64,000 nt of DNA from CAXXOK01 sp963675365. Its GTDB lineage: Bacteria; Bacillota; Clostridia; Christensenellales; Aristaeellaceae. The first letter of the stretch is position 1, and each line of letters starts with the position of its first letter. Below are positions 23,434 through 30,854 of the stretch, in pieces. The position numbers and the translations under genes are program-made. The notes under the pieces were generated by a model. That model saw only the letters and a list, made by a program, of their open reading frames with translations. It had not been told where the DNA came from and did not search any database. The stretch is taken from contig CAXXVA010000002.1 in the NCBI GenBank assembly GCA_963675365.2, positions 248,001-312,000 of the forward strand. Direction: 5' to 3'.

Positions 23434-24464
23434 TTTTCGTCACCTCCCAGCTCATAGCCTTCCACTTTTGGCGCGCCCTCGTGCAAAAGCCAGCAGGTCG
23501 AGGTGTGCGTATCGGAAAGCTTGATCTGCGGCGCTGGCGTTGAGACGCATATCTTCATGGCGTGCGGGCAGCGAGGTGCGAACGGGCAGCCTTTGGGCGG
23601 CACCATCAGGTCCACCGGGGAGCCGGGGATGGGCACCAGTCTGTCTTTGGAGTGGCTGTCCATATGCGGAATGGAGGACTGCAGCCCCTTGGTGTAGGGG
23701 TGTTTGGATTCGTAGAAGATCTCTTCCACCGTGCCCTTTTCCATCATCATGCCGCCGTACATGACGATGATGTCGGTGCAGATCTCCGCGATTACGCCCA
23801 GATCATGTGTGATGAGGATGATGGAGATGTTCAGCTCGTCCTGCAGACGCTTGAGCAGTTCCAGAATCTGCGCCTGGATGGTCACATCCAGCGCCGTGGT
23901 GGGTTCATCGGCGATTAAAAGCTTCGGATCGCAGGAAAGTGCTGTGGCAATCATCACACGCTGGCGCATACCGCCGGAGAACTCGTGTGCGTAGGATTTG
24001 ATGCGTGTTTCCGGCTCGGGAATACCGACCAGGTCGAGCATTTTGATCGCATGCTGCCTGGCTTCAGCTTTGCTCATATCGCGGTGCCGCCGGATGACCT
24101 CCACCATCAAGTTTTCAATGGTAAATACGGGATTTAGGGAGGTCATCGGATCTTGGAAAATCATGGCGATGTCGTTACCGCGGACGCTGGACATTTTGGT
24201 GTCGGACCAGTTGGTGATGTCATTGCCGTCGAAGACGATCTTGCCTTCCTTGATTTTCCCGGGGTTTTCCACCAGCTTCATAATGCTGTGCGCCGTCACG
24301 CTTTTACCGCTTCCCGACTCGCCGACGATGCCAAGCACGTCGCCGCGCTTCATCGAAAACGAGGTTCCGCGAACCGCCTGCACCTCACCCATGTGGGTAA
24401 AAAAGGATGTATGCAGGTTGGAGACTTCCAGTATTGTATCGTTCGTCTTTTTCATCTTTTCCAT
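23430..24464 (-). CDS. oppD: Oligopeptide ABC transporter ATP-binding protein OppD
   Basis: 344 residues. Walker A GESGSGKSV, Q-loop IFQDPMTSLNPVF, signature FSGGMRQRVMIATAL, Walker B LLIADEPTTALDVT, H-loop LITHDLGVI. The C-terminus has the family Cys motif CPFAPRCPHAMKIC. The start could be either Met 1 or Met 4 (MEKMKKTND); GGAAGAATGG lies just before the first. The gene sits 11 bases after oppC. Pairs with OppF under the OppBC pore. Confidence 0.93.
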   Translation of the reverse strand: MEKMKKTNDTILEVSNLHTSFFTHMGEVQAVRGTSFSMKRGDVLGIVGESGSGKSVTAHSIMKLVENPGKIKEGKIVFDGNDITNWSDTKMSSVRGNDIAMIFQDPMTSLNPVFTIENLMVEVIRRHRDMSKAEARQHAIKMLDLVGIPEPETRIKSYAHEFSGGMRQRVMIATALSCDPKLLIADEPTTALDVTIQAQILELLKRLQDELNISIILITHDLGVIAEICTDIIVMYGGMMMEKGTVEEIFYESKHPYTKGLQSSIPHMDSHSKDRLVPIPGSPVDLMVPPKGCPFAPRCPHAMKICVSTPAPQIKLSDTHTSTCWLLHEGAPKVEGYELGGDEK

Positions 24465-24475
24465 TCTTCCTTACC

Positions 24476-25747
24476 TCAGCCTTTCCTAAGTCTCGGATCG
24501 AGCGCATCCCGAAGGCCGTCGCCCAGGAAGTTGAACGCGAGCATGGTGATCGCGATGGCGATCGCAGGGAAGAACAGCTGATAGGGATAGGTTAACAGCC
24601 CCGGGAGTGCGTTGTTGGCCAGCGTGCCCCACGAGGCCATCGGCGCCGAAACGCCCAAGCCGATAAAGCTTAGGAAACTCTCGGTAAACACGGCGGTGGG
24701 GATCATCATAGTCATGGAGATGATGATGGGGCCCATGGCGTTGGGGATCAGGTGCTTGCGGATGATGTTGAGCTTGGATACGCCCAGCGTCCGCGCGGCT
24801 AGTACGTATTCCTGCTCTTTGAGCGCGAGCGTCTGCCCGCGTACCAGCCGCGCCATGCCGACCCAGTAGACCGTGCCGATGGCCAGCACGATCGTCCAGA
24901 TTCCCTTGTTGCCAACCAGCACCATCAGCAGAATGATGTATAGCATCAGCGGTACAGAATTGATGATATCCACGATGCGCATCATAATATTATCGGTCCG
25001 GCCGCCCTCAAAGCCCGCAAACGCGCCGTAAAGCACGCCGATGACAAAGTTGACCAGCGTCGCCACCAGCGCGACCAGCAATGAAATGCGCGCGCCGTAC
25101 ATCACGCGGGTCAGAAGGTCGCGGCCAAGCACGTCGGTGCCGAAGGGGAATTTCTTGTTCATGATGTTGCGCGTCGTCTGCGTCGCGGTATACTCGCCGT
25201 AGGTGATTTGGATATCGTACTCATCCGCTTCGTTTTCGATCAGTTTATTGGAGTAATCCAGCTCGATCTCGCCGTCGCCGTAGGCATAATACTTAACGTG
25301 GGAGTCCTCCTGCGCCTGGGCTTCCTGCTGGGCCTTTTTCTTTTCCGCCGGCGACATCACCGCGCCGACAAACGTGCGATCGAGCGTTGCCGATGCGTTT
25401 TCGATTTCCTTCAGGTAGGTCAGGTTTCCGTCGTTATCCACGGCGAACATGTTGTAGTCGTTGGATACGTACACGGACAGATCATCCGTCAGCACGTACA
25501 GCGACAGCCGCGGCGGAAGGTTTTTGTAATCGTTGTACTGGTCGGAATAAGATATGCCCGTAAGGTAGGGGCCGATCACCCCGAACAGCACGATCAAAAT
25601 AACGCCAATCAGCCCGACCATCGCCAGCTTGTTCTTTTTCAGCCTCCGCCAAGCGTCCTTCCAGTAGGTCAGGGACGGGCGGAAGGTTTCACTTTGCTTT
25701 TCGACGTCGGCAACGAATGTGAATTCCTTTTTATCTATAACACTCAT
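24476..25747 (-). CDS. oppC: Oligopeptide ABC transporter permease OppC with large external insert
   Basis: 423 residues against about 300 for ordinary OppC. The N-terminal OppC_N segment (SLTYWKDAWRRLKKNKLAMVGLIGVILIVLFGVIGPYL) is the first membrane helix. An insert of about 110 residues follows (LPPRLSLYVLTDDLSVYVSNDYNMFAVDNDGNLTYLKE...QITYGEYTATQ) before the conserved FPFGTDVLGRDLLTRVMYGARISL and the BPD_transp_1 domain with its EAA loop (ALKEQEYVLAARTLGVSKLNIIRKHLIPNAMGP). The insert is predicted to lie outside the membrane, where it could contact the binding protein. Confidence 0.92.
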   Translation of the reverse strand: MSVIDKKEFTFVADVEKQSETFRPSLTYWKDAWRRLKKNKLAMVGLIGVILIVLFGVIGPYLTGISYSDQYNDYKNLPPRLSLYVLTDDLSVYVSNDYNMFAVDNDGNLTYLKEIENASATLDRTFVGAVMSPAEKKKAQQEAQAQEDSHVKYYAYGDGEIELDYSNKLIENEADEYDIQITYGEYTATQTTRNIMNKKFPFGTDVLGRDLLTRVMYGARISLLVALVATLVNFVIGVLYGAFAGFEGGRTDNIMMRIVDIINSVPLMLYIILLMVLVGNKGIWTIVLAIGTVYWVGMARLVRGQTLALKEQEYVLAARTLGVSKLNIIRKHLIPNAMGPIIISMTMMIPTAVFTESFLSFIGLGVSAPMASWGTLANNALPGLLTYPYQLFFPAIAIAITMLAFNFLGDGLRDALDPRLRKG

Positions 25748-25750
25748 TGC

Positions 25751-26677
25751 TCAATATCCTTTCGTAAACTTGATGCGGGGATCGATCAGCGCATACGCTA
25801 CATCCACCAGCTGCACCATGATGATATAGAAGGCGGAGTAAAACACCGTGATACCCATGATGGTGGTGTAATCACGGTTGGTGATACTTTCCACAAAATA
25901 GCGCCCGATGCCGGGCAGCACGAAGATTTTCTCGATCACGAACGAGCCGGTCAGAATCGCGGCGATCATCGGGCCGACATAGGTGATCACGGGAATCAGC
26001 GCGTTTTTCATCGCGTGCTTGAACATGACCTTGCGTTCACGGATGCCGTTGGCGCGCGCGGTGCGTATATAGTCCTGCCGCAGCACCTCCAGCATCGACG
26101 AACGCGTAAGCCGGGCCACGAACGACAGCGAATACCCGCTCAGCGCGATCACCGGCCCGATGTACCCAAGCGGAGACGACAGGCCGAAGGTCGGAAGCCA
26201 TCCCAAAAGCCCGGAAAATACATAGATAATCAGCGTCGCGATGACGAAACTCGGTACCGTCACCCCCAGCGTAGCCATAAACATAACGAAATAGTCAATC
26301 GGCTTGTTTTGTTTCAGGGCGGAAATAATGCCCACCGGGATGCCAATGATGATAATCACTAGCGTCGCCAGGATACCGATCTTGCCGGAGGTTGGGAAAC
26401 CGCCCGCGATCAGATCGTTCACCTCGACGCCGACTTTGGAAAACGACGGCCCGAGATCGAAGGTTACAAGCCCTTTCATATAATCAAGGAATTGCGTAAA
26501 CAGCGGATCGTCCAAGTGGTACTTTTCATTCAGCACTCGCATGATCGTATCGGGCACGGCTTTTTCCCTTGTGAACGGCCCGCCCGGAATGGAGTGCATC
26601 ATGAAGAATGTGATCGCCGCGATCAGAATAATCGTCAGCACGGCGGCCACCAGCCGCTTGATAATATAGCTTGCCAT
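25751..26677 (-). CDS. oppB: Oligopeptide ABC transporter permease OppB
   Basis: 308 residues, usual length. First helix MASYIIKRLVAAVLTIILIAAITFFMMHSIPGGPF, then LDDPLFTQFLDYMKGLVTFDLGPSF, membrane helices and the EAA loop LRQDYIRTARANGIRERKVMFKHAMKNALIPVITYVGP. Forms the translocation channel with OppC. First gene of the oppBCDF operon; GAGGAG lies before the ATG. Stop and oppC start are three bases apart. Confidence 0.93.
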   Translation of the reverse strand: MASYIIKRLVAAVLTIILIAAITFFMMHSIPGGPFTREKAVPDTIMRVLNEKYHLDDPLFTQFLDYMKGLVTFDLGPSFSKVGVEVNDLIAGGFPTSGKIGILATLVIIIIGIPVGIISALKQNKPIDYFVMFMATLGVTVPSFVIATLIIYVFSGLLGWLPTFGLSSPLGYIGPVIALSGYSLSFVARLTRSSMLEVLRQDYIRTARANGIRERKVMFKHAMKNALIPVITYVGPMIAAILTGSFVIEKIFVLPGIGRYFVESITNRDYTTIMGITVFYSAFYIIMVQLVDVAYALIDPRIKFTKGY

Positions 26678-26727
26678 TTGATCTCCTCAGCATTCTTCTT
26701 TATATACGCACATAAATATGCAGAAGT

Positions 26728-26756
26728 AGTATACAACATTTCTGGTAGTGCTTCAA
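26728..26756 (-). promoter_or_regulatory. sigma-A promoter of oppBCDF
   Basis: Minus strand TTGAAG (26756-26751), 17-bp spacer, TATACT (26733-26728), about 50 bases before the oppB ATG. Confidence 0.8.
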
Positions 26757-26775
26757 GAAGTTAATTAAATGGAAA

Positions 26776-27034
26776 GAATTACCGCAGCAGCAGATATGTT
26801 TCTGTAACCAAGGTATGTATTCATGCATAAAACACATGGCCTTATTACAGGCGATGTGTAAAAACCGAAAAAATACAACGCGGTAGCGCCGGAAAGGCGC
26901 AAAAAATGATGCGAAAGCGGTATGCGGCGGATATGCAATTGATTTTTGGCCGGCTTTTAAGGGCTGGGCCCGTCGTGCGGAAAACGGCGCAAACGGTGCG
27001 CGCAAAACCTTGTCCGTTACCCTCTGCACGGTAC
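26776..27034. other. Non-coding gap between opp operon and tRNA-Gln
   Basis: AT-rich near the opp promoter, then GC-rich. I see no ribosome binding site plus ORF pair, no RNA consensus that I recognise and no repeat. A small RNA cannot be excluded. Confidence 0.4.
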
Positions 27035-27063
27035 TTGACATCCCATCGGATGGCTCGTATAAT
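27035..27063 (+). promoter_or_regulatory. Promoter of tRNA-Gln
   Basis: TTGACA (27035-27040), 17-bp spacer, TATAAT (27058-27063): full consensus, fitting a stable-RNA gene 15 bases downstream. Confidence 0.9.
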
Positions 27064-27077
27064 AACTAGGCATCTCT

Positions 27078-27151
27078 TGGGGAATTGTGTAACGGTAGCA
27101 CCTACGACTCTGACTCGTATTGTCTAGGTTCGAATCCTAGTTCCCCAGCCA
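27078..27151 (+). tRNA. tRNA-Gln (anticodon CTG)
   Basis: Folds as a cloverleaf of 74 bases with encoded CCA. Acceptor stem TGGGGAA (27078-27084) pairs with TTCCCCA (27141-27147); anticodon stem TACGA/TCGTA with loop CTCTGAC, so anticodon CTG reading CAG; T-arm CTAGG-TTCGAAT-CCTAG. Discriminator base G and CCA at 27148-27151. Confidence 0.93.
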
Positions 27152-27152
27152 T

Positions 27153-27191
27153 CGTCGCCGCGAACTGCGCTCAGTTCGCGGCGACGTTTCC
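27153..27191 (+). terminator. Terminator of tRNA-Gln
   Basis: Perfect 14-bp stem CGTCGCCGCGAACT (27153-27166), loop GCGCTC, complement (27173-27186), then TTT. Its right half is also the beginning of the 194-bp repeat unit. Confidence 0.85.
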
Positions 27192-27501
27192 TTATTCAAG
27201 GAATCGTCCCAGCTTACTTACGCTCCGTTCCGCCTCCTCTCGCTTCAAAGCAGGCTTTGAAGCGTGTAACGGGAAAGGACGTTGACGACATATCGTTTGC
27301 GGCGATGCCTCGCCTCGAAGCAGGCTTCTCGGCGTATGGAGGGAAATACGATTGCGAACTGCGCTCAGTTCGCGGCGACGTTTTTGCTGTGCAAAAGCCG
27401 CCGCCTCTCACTATCGCTTCGTCCCGTCTCCTCTCGCTTCAAAGCAGGCTTTGAAGCGTGTAACGGGAAAGGACGTTGACGACATATCGTTTGCGGCGAT
27501 G
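27160..27501. repeat. 194-bp tandem duplication after tRNA-Gln
   Basis: Unit 1 starts at 27160 and unit 2 at 27354, with a constant offset of 194. Block A (30 bp, 27160-27189 and 27354-27383) is identical and forms the terminator stem. Block B (about 87 bp, 27221-27307 and 27415-27501) differs at only a few bases and holds the hairpin CGCTTCAAAG-CAGG-CTTTGAAGCG. The 31 bases between the blocks have diverged. A related hairpin, CGCCTCGAAGCAGGCTTCTCGGCG-like, lies at about 27310-27333. No coding potential is supported. Confidence 0.75.
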
Positions 27502-27547
27502 TTTTTTTATATTGTTAGCGGCGACGTTTTTATTCAGGACGCAGACT

Positions 27548-27910
27548 TTATAATTCCAGCCCGTAAATCGTTTCTACTTCTCTTAACCCGTCGTAAATCT
27601 CCTGGCGGGAGAAGTTCATCTGTTCCAGGGCTTCGTCGCTGAGGGCGTTCAGTCGCTGGTAAAAGTCCAGGGCGAGGAGCAGCGCGTCGGTGTTTTCGGG
27701 GGAAAGGGACTGGAATAAAAGGTCTTCCGCCTCGCCCGCCTTGCCTTCGCCGATCAGCCGGAGCAGGTACAGATGTAGCTTGTCGTCCTCCGTCTGCCCG
27801 GTTTCGTCCTTGATTTCATACATGGCGACGTCTTTATGAAAGACGATCCTGGAGATCGCCACGACCATCAGCTTGATCTGCCGCATGACCCAATCCTGTT
27901 CGTATTGCAT
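27548..27910 (-). CDS. DUF6483 family protein
   Basis: 120 residues, soluble and acidic, all-helical: YEQDWVMRQIKLMVVAISRIVFHKD, then a TPR-like half (KLHLYLLRLIGEGKAGEAEDLLFQSLSPENTDALLLALDFYQRLNALSDEALEQMNFSRQEIYDGLREVETIYGLEL). This length and N-terminus match the Clostridia-specific DUF6483 family, of unknown function. GGAGGTGA precedes the ATG at 27910. It stands alone on the minus strand. Confidence 0.75.
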   Translation of the reverse strand: MQYEQDWVMRQIKLMVVAISRIVFHKDVAMYEIKDETGQTEDDKLHLYLLRLIGEGKAGEAEDLLFQSLSPENTDALLLALDFYQRLNALSDEALEQMNFSRQEIYDGLREVETIYGLEL

Positions 27911-28050
27911 CTGCCTGTCACCTCCGCCGAACTGTACTGAATGCGATTCTTATGATGCTTCTCACAGTATAACCCCGCCCGTGTCTTCGTACAAGCGGCG
28001 CTTGCCCCGCCAAAACGGCAGGGTTTTTTCATGCGCACGGGAAATTCGTT

Positions 28051-28076
28051 TGTAAGAAAACGGCTGCCGGCGCGTC
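28051..28076 (+). promoter_or_regulatory. Candidate autoregulatory ECF promoter
   Basis: TGTAAG (28051-28056), 16-bp spacer, CGTC (28073-28076). This -35/-10 pair resembles ECF promoters of the TGxAAC-N16-CGTC type and lies 22 bases before the sigma gene's GTG. Confidence 0.55.
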
Positions 28077-28097
28077 ATATAGTCGGGAGGTGAAACC

Positions 28098-28595
28098 GTG
28101 ACCGAGTTCGAGCGCGTATACCGGGATTACTTTCGGGATGTATTCCGGTATGCCATGGCGTTGTCCGGCGACAAGCAAATCGCGGAAGAGATCACCTCCG
28201 AGACGTTTTTCAAAGCCATGTCGGCGTTGGATGGTTTCAGGGGGCAGTGCGATATCCGCGTCTGGCTGTGCCAGATCGCCAAGCACAGTTACCTGTCCCG
28301 GCGGCGAAAAGATCAGCGTTTGACGACCGATGCCTGCATGCCGGACAACCCCGACGATCAGGACGTGGAATACGCCGTGCTGTCGGCTGAAACGGCGGCG
28401 GTCGCGCACCAGGCGCTGCATAAACTGGAGGAACCTTACAAGGAGGTCTTCACCCTCCGGGTATTCGGCGAACTGCCGTTTGAGCAAATCGCCGCACTGT
28501 TTGGGAAAACCGGGAACTGGGCCTGCGTAACCTATCACCGGGCGAAAGCCAAGCTGAAAGCGCAATTGGAGGAAAACCATGAACATCACCTGTAA
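28098..28595 (+). CDS. ECF sigma factor with zinc-finger anti-sigma partner
   Basis: 165 residues. Sigma2: FERVYRDYFRDVFRYAMALSGDKQIAEEITSETFFKAM and IRVWLCQIAKHSYLSRRRKDQ; sigma4: LHKLEEPYKEVFTLRVFGELPFEQIAALFGKTGNWACVTYHRAKAKLKAQL. The GTG start follows GGGAGGTGA. The stop overlaps the anti-sigma start by 17 bases, so expression is coupled. A candidate ECF promoter upstream suggests positive autoregulation. Confidence 0.9.
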   Translation: MTEFERVYRDYFRDVFRYAMALSGDKQIAEEITSETFFKAMSALDGFRGQCDIRVWLCQIAKHSYLSRRRKDQRLTTDACMPDNPDDQDVEYAVLSAETAAVAHQALHKLEEPYKEVFTLRVFGELPFEQIAALFGKTGNWACVTYHRAKAKLKAQLEENHEHHL

Positions 28596-29469
28596 TGTGA
28601 TCCGGGATCTGCTGCCCCTGTACGCCGAGGGGCTGGCCGGCGACGACACCGTCAAGCTGGTGGAAGAGCACCTGGCCGCGTGCGAGGACTGCCGAAAAGC
28701 GCTCCAAGAGCTGCGCGCGCCCGTGAAGCTCTCCGCCGATACCGACGCCGCGCCGCTGCGGCGGGTGCGCAGCAAGATGCAAAAGCAAAAGACGCGCGCC
28801 ATCATACTGACGGCGCTGATTTGCCTGGTCGTCGCGACGACCCTGTTCGGCTGGCTGACCGCGCCGGAATACCTGCCGTATTCCATCCAGACGATCAAGC
28901 TGACAGGGCATGAAAACAATATCCTCTCCGTGCGCTTTGGCGATGGCGTGACCGGATATGATATAAACCGGTTTCCATCGGAAACGGGCAGGGGAGAGGA
29001 ATACCACATCACCGCGTGGACCAGCCTGCTGGGCAGGCTGACGGGCGGCAGCCATACCCGGGAGGTCATACTCAACCCCGATGGCGAAGCCGTGTCCGCC
29101 GCGTATTATTACACCGCGTATGGCCAGGATCACCATTGGTTATACGGCGAGGGGGACGAGAACGTGGTGTTCCTGCCGCGATTGTTCCTGTCGTATTACT
29201 GTATTGCCGCGCTGGCGCTTGCGGTGCTGCTGCTTTCCGCCGCGCTGCTTTTTCGCCGGAACGGGAAGGCGCACCGGGCGCTGTTATACGTGGCGCTCAT
29301 GCCTGCTTCCTATCTGCTGGCGCAGCTTTGCATTAAAGGAACCTACACGACGACCTATGCGCCGATCCGCGATTTGTCCCTGATTGTGCTGGCGGCAGTG
29401 CCCATCTACGGGCTGCTGTTCCTGCTGATCAGCAAGCGCTTGAAACGTAAAGACAAGCTGTGCGATTAA
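28579..29469 (+). CDS. Zinc-finger (zf-HC2) membrane anti-sigma factor
   Basis: 296 residues. The N-terminal zf-HC2/ZAS domain has the motif CNVIRDLLPLYAEGLAGDDTVKLVEEHLAACEDC (Hx3Cx2C core: HLAACEDC). One membrane helix (about 73-93) leads to an external domain of about 110 residues (EYLPYSIQTIKLTGHENNILSVRFGDGV...), followed by three more helices at the C-terminus (about 208-230, 240-262, 270-290). It is expected to hold the upstream ECF factor at the membrane until a signal arrives. The extra C-terminal helices are a departure from the single-helix norm. Confidence 0.85.
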   Translation: MNITCNVIRDLLPLYAEGLAGDDTVKLVEEHLAACEDCRKALQELRAPVKLSADTDAAPLRRVRSKMQKQKTRAIILTALICLVVATTLFGWLTAPEYLPYSIQTIKLTGHENNILSVRFGDGVTGYDINRFPSETGRGEEYHITAWTSLLGRLTGGSHTREVILNPDGEAVSAAYYYTAYGQDHHWLYGEGDENVVFLPRLFLSYYCIAALALAVLLLSAALLFRRNGKAHRALLYVALMPASYLLAQLCIKGTYTTTYAPIRDLSLIVLAAVPIYGLLFLLISKRLKRKDKLCD

Positions 29470-29538
29470 GCGATTCGCCGGGTGTGGTATACTGTCGGTA
29501 ACAGCGAAACGGACTACCGGCGGGGAGATAGTGTATCC

Positions 29539-30753
29539 ATGGGAAAAACAGGTTCGCTCATCCGGCGGCTGCGGCTGGAACGCAGGCTTTCGCAGGCCGA
29601 GCTGTGCAGGGGCATCTGCGCGGTGTCCTATCTGAGCAAGATTGAAAAGGGCACGGCCAATCCAGGGGAAGAGATCACCCGGCTCTTGTTTGCCGCGCTC
29701 GGCGTGGACTTTCAGATGGACGAATCGTTTCTGCGCGACACGCGGCAGGCGCTGGACGACTACTTTGAACATACCTGCTTTATGGAGCCGCGGGAAGCTG
29801 AGCGCGACTATCTGCGCGCCGTGGAGGAGCAGGCGCTCCGCAGCCCCCTGACCGACGTGTACACGCTGTTTATGGCCTACGACGCCATGCAGCGGGAGCA
29901 GTTTATACAGTCGCAGACCCTTTTGGACAGTCTCCGCTACCGCGAAGAGGAGATGGACGAGCACACCCTGTTTTTCTACGCGCTGGCGCGCGGGTGGATC
30001 GCCGACGATCTGGAGGATACGCTTGCCTGGCACAGCAGGGCCAACCGCCTGCGCCCCTGCGCGTTTGTCGCGCATCAAATGGGCAAGTGCTACCACGGAC
30101 ACGGCAAGTATCAGGCGGCCATCGACCATCTACAAATCGCCTATACCCGCGCGGCGGAGGAAGGCAGCCCGATCATCCTGCTGATCGCGACCAACCTGAT
30201 CGCCATCTGCCATGCCGATCTCTACCAGGAAGACCTTATGCTGCGGTACTTCCGCAAGGCGCGCAGGCTGGCGCTGCGCATCGCGCCGGAGATGATGGCG
30301 CAGATCGATTACAACATCGGCGCCACACTGGTCAGCATGCGCAAAAGTGCGGAGGCCCTGCCGTACCTCAAACGCGCGGAGGAGGGCGGGTATGATTCCC
30401 GGCTGCTTTTGTACCACAAGCTCGCTATCGCCTGCTTTGACGTGGACGACCGTAAAACGGCCGCCAAATACCTGCGCAAGGCGGATGCCCTGCTCAAGGC
30501 GGGCAAGGGAAGCCCGATGGAAGCAAAGCTCATCCGCATCGTCCGCTTCCGGCTGCGTGAGGATTACCTTTCGTCGGAGGACTACCTGGCGCTGCTCAGG
30601 GAAGTATACGAGGAGATCGACCGGGTATACCATCACGGCTTCAAGCAATTCCAGGGCAACCTGCTGGTGGAAGCGCTTAAGCACAACCGCCGCTATAAAG
30701 AAGCGCTGCACGTCGCGGCGGAGGTCGGCGTGTTTCCTGAATTCATGAAATAA
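29539..30753 (+). CDS. XRE-family regulator with TPR repeats
   Basis: 404 residues. N-terminal XRE helix-turn-helix (about 5-60; LIRRLRLERRLSQAELCRGICAVSYLSKIEKGTANPGEEITRLL), then helical TPR repeats (about 75-400; for example AHQMGKCYHGHGKYQAAIDHLQIAYTRAAEEGSP and YHKLAIACFDVDDRKTAAKYLRKADALLKAG). This is the architecture of RRNPP peptide-sensing regulators (Rgg, PlcR, PrgX). No small signal-peptide gene is seen next to it. GGGGAGA precedes the ATG. The MFS exporter downstream has its own promoter and is a plausible target. Confidence 0.85.
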   Translation: MGKTGSLIRRLRLERRLSQAELCRGICAVSYLSKIEKGTANPGEEITRLLFAALGVDFQMDESFLRDTRQALDDYFEHTCFMEPREAERDYLRAVEEQALRSPLTDVYTLFMAYDAMQREQFIQSQTLLDSLRYREEEMDEHTLFFYALARGWIADDLEDTLAWHSRANRLRPCAFVAHQMGKCYHGHGKYQAAIDHLQIAYTRAAEEGSPIILLIATNLIAICHADLYQEDLMLRYFRKARRLALRIAPEMMAQIDYNIGATLVSMRKSAEALPYLKRAEEGGYDSRLLLYHKLAIACFDVDDRKTAAKYLRKADALLKAGKGSPMEAKLIRIVRFRLREDYLSSEDYLALLREVYEEIDRVYHHGFKQFQGNLLVEALKHNRRYKEALHVAAEVGVFPEFMK

Positions 30754-30802
30754 TAGAAGATTAAGCACAATTACAGTGCTAATTTTCCCAATATGCACCC
30801 TA

Positions 30803-30831
30803 TTGCAACTCCTGAATACCGCGGGTATACT
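30803..30831 (+). promoter_or_regulatory. sigma-A promoter of the MFS gene
   Basis: TTGCAA (30803-30808), 17-bp spacer, TATACT (30826-30831), 24 bases before the GTG at 30855. Confidence 0.75.
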
Positions 30832-30854
30832 GCTTGAAAAGGAGTTGATCGCCG

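Noticed and set aside
27160..27501. CRISPR array
   Set aside because: Only two long units with a 194-bp period and no regular 30-40 bp repeats; no cas genes in the window.
27152..27547. tRNA-associated integration site of a mobile element
   Set aside because: No repeat of the tRNA 3' end and no integrase; the direct repeats start at the terminator, outside the tRNA.
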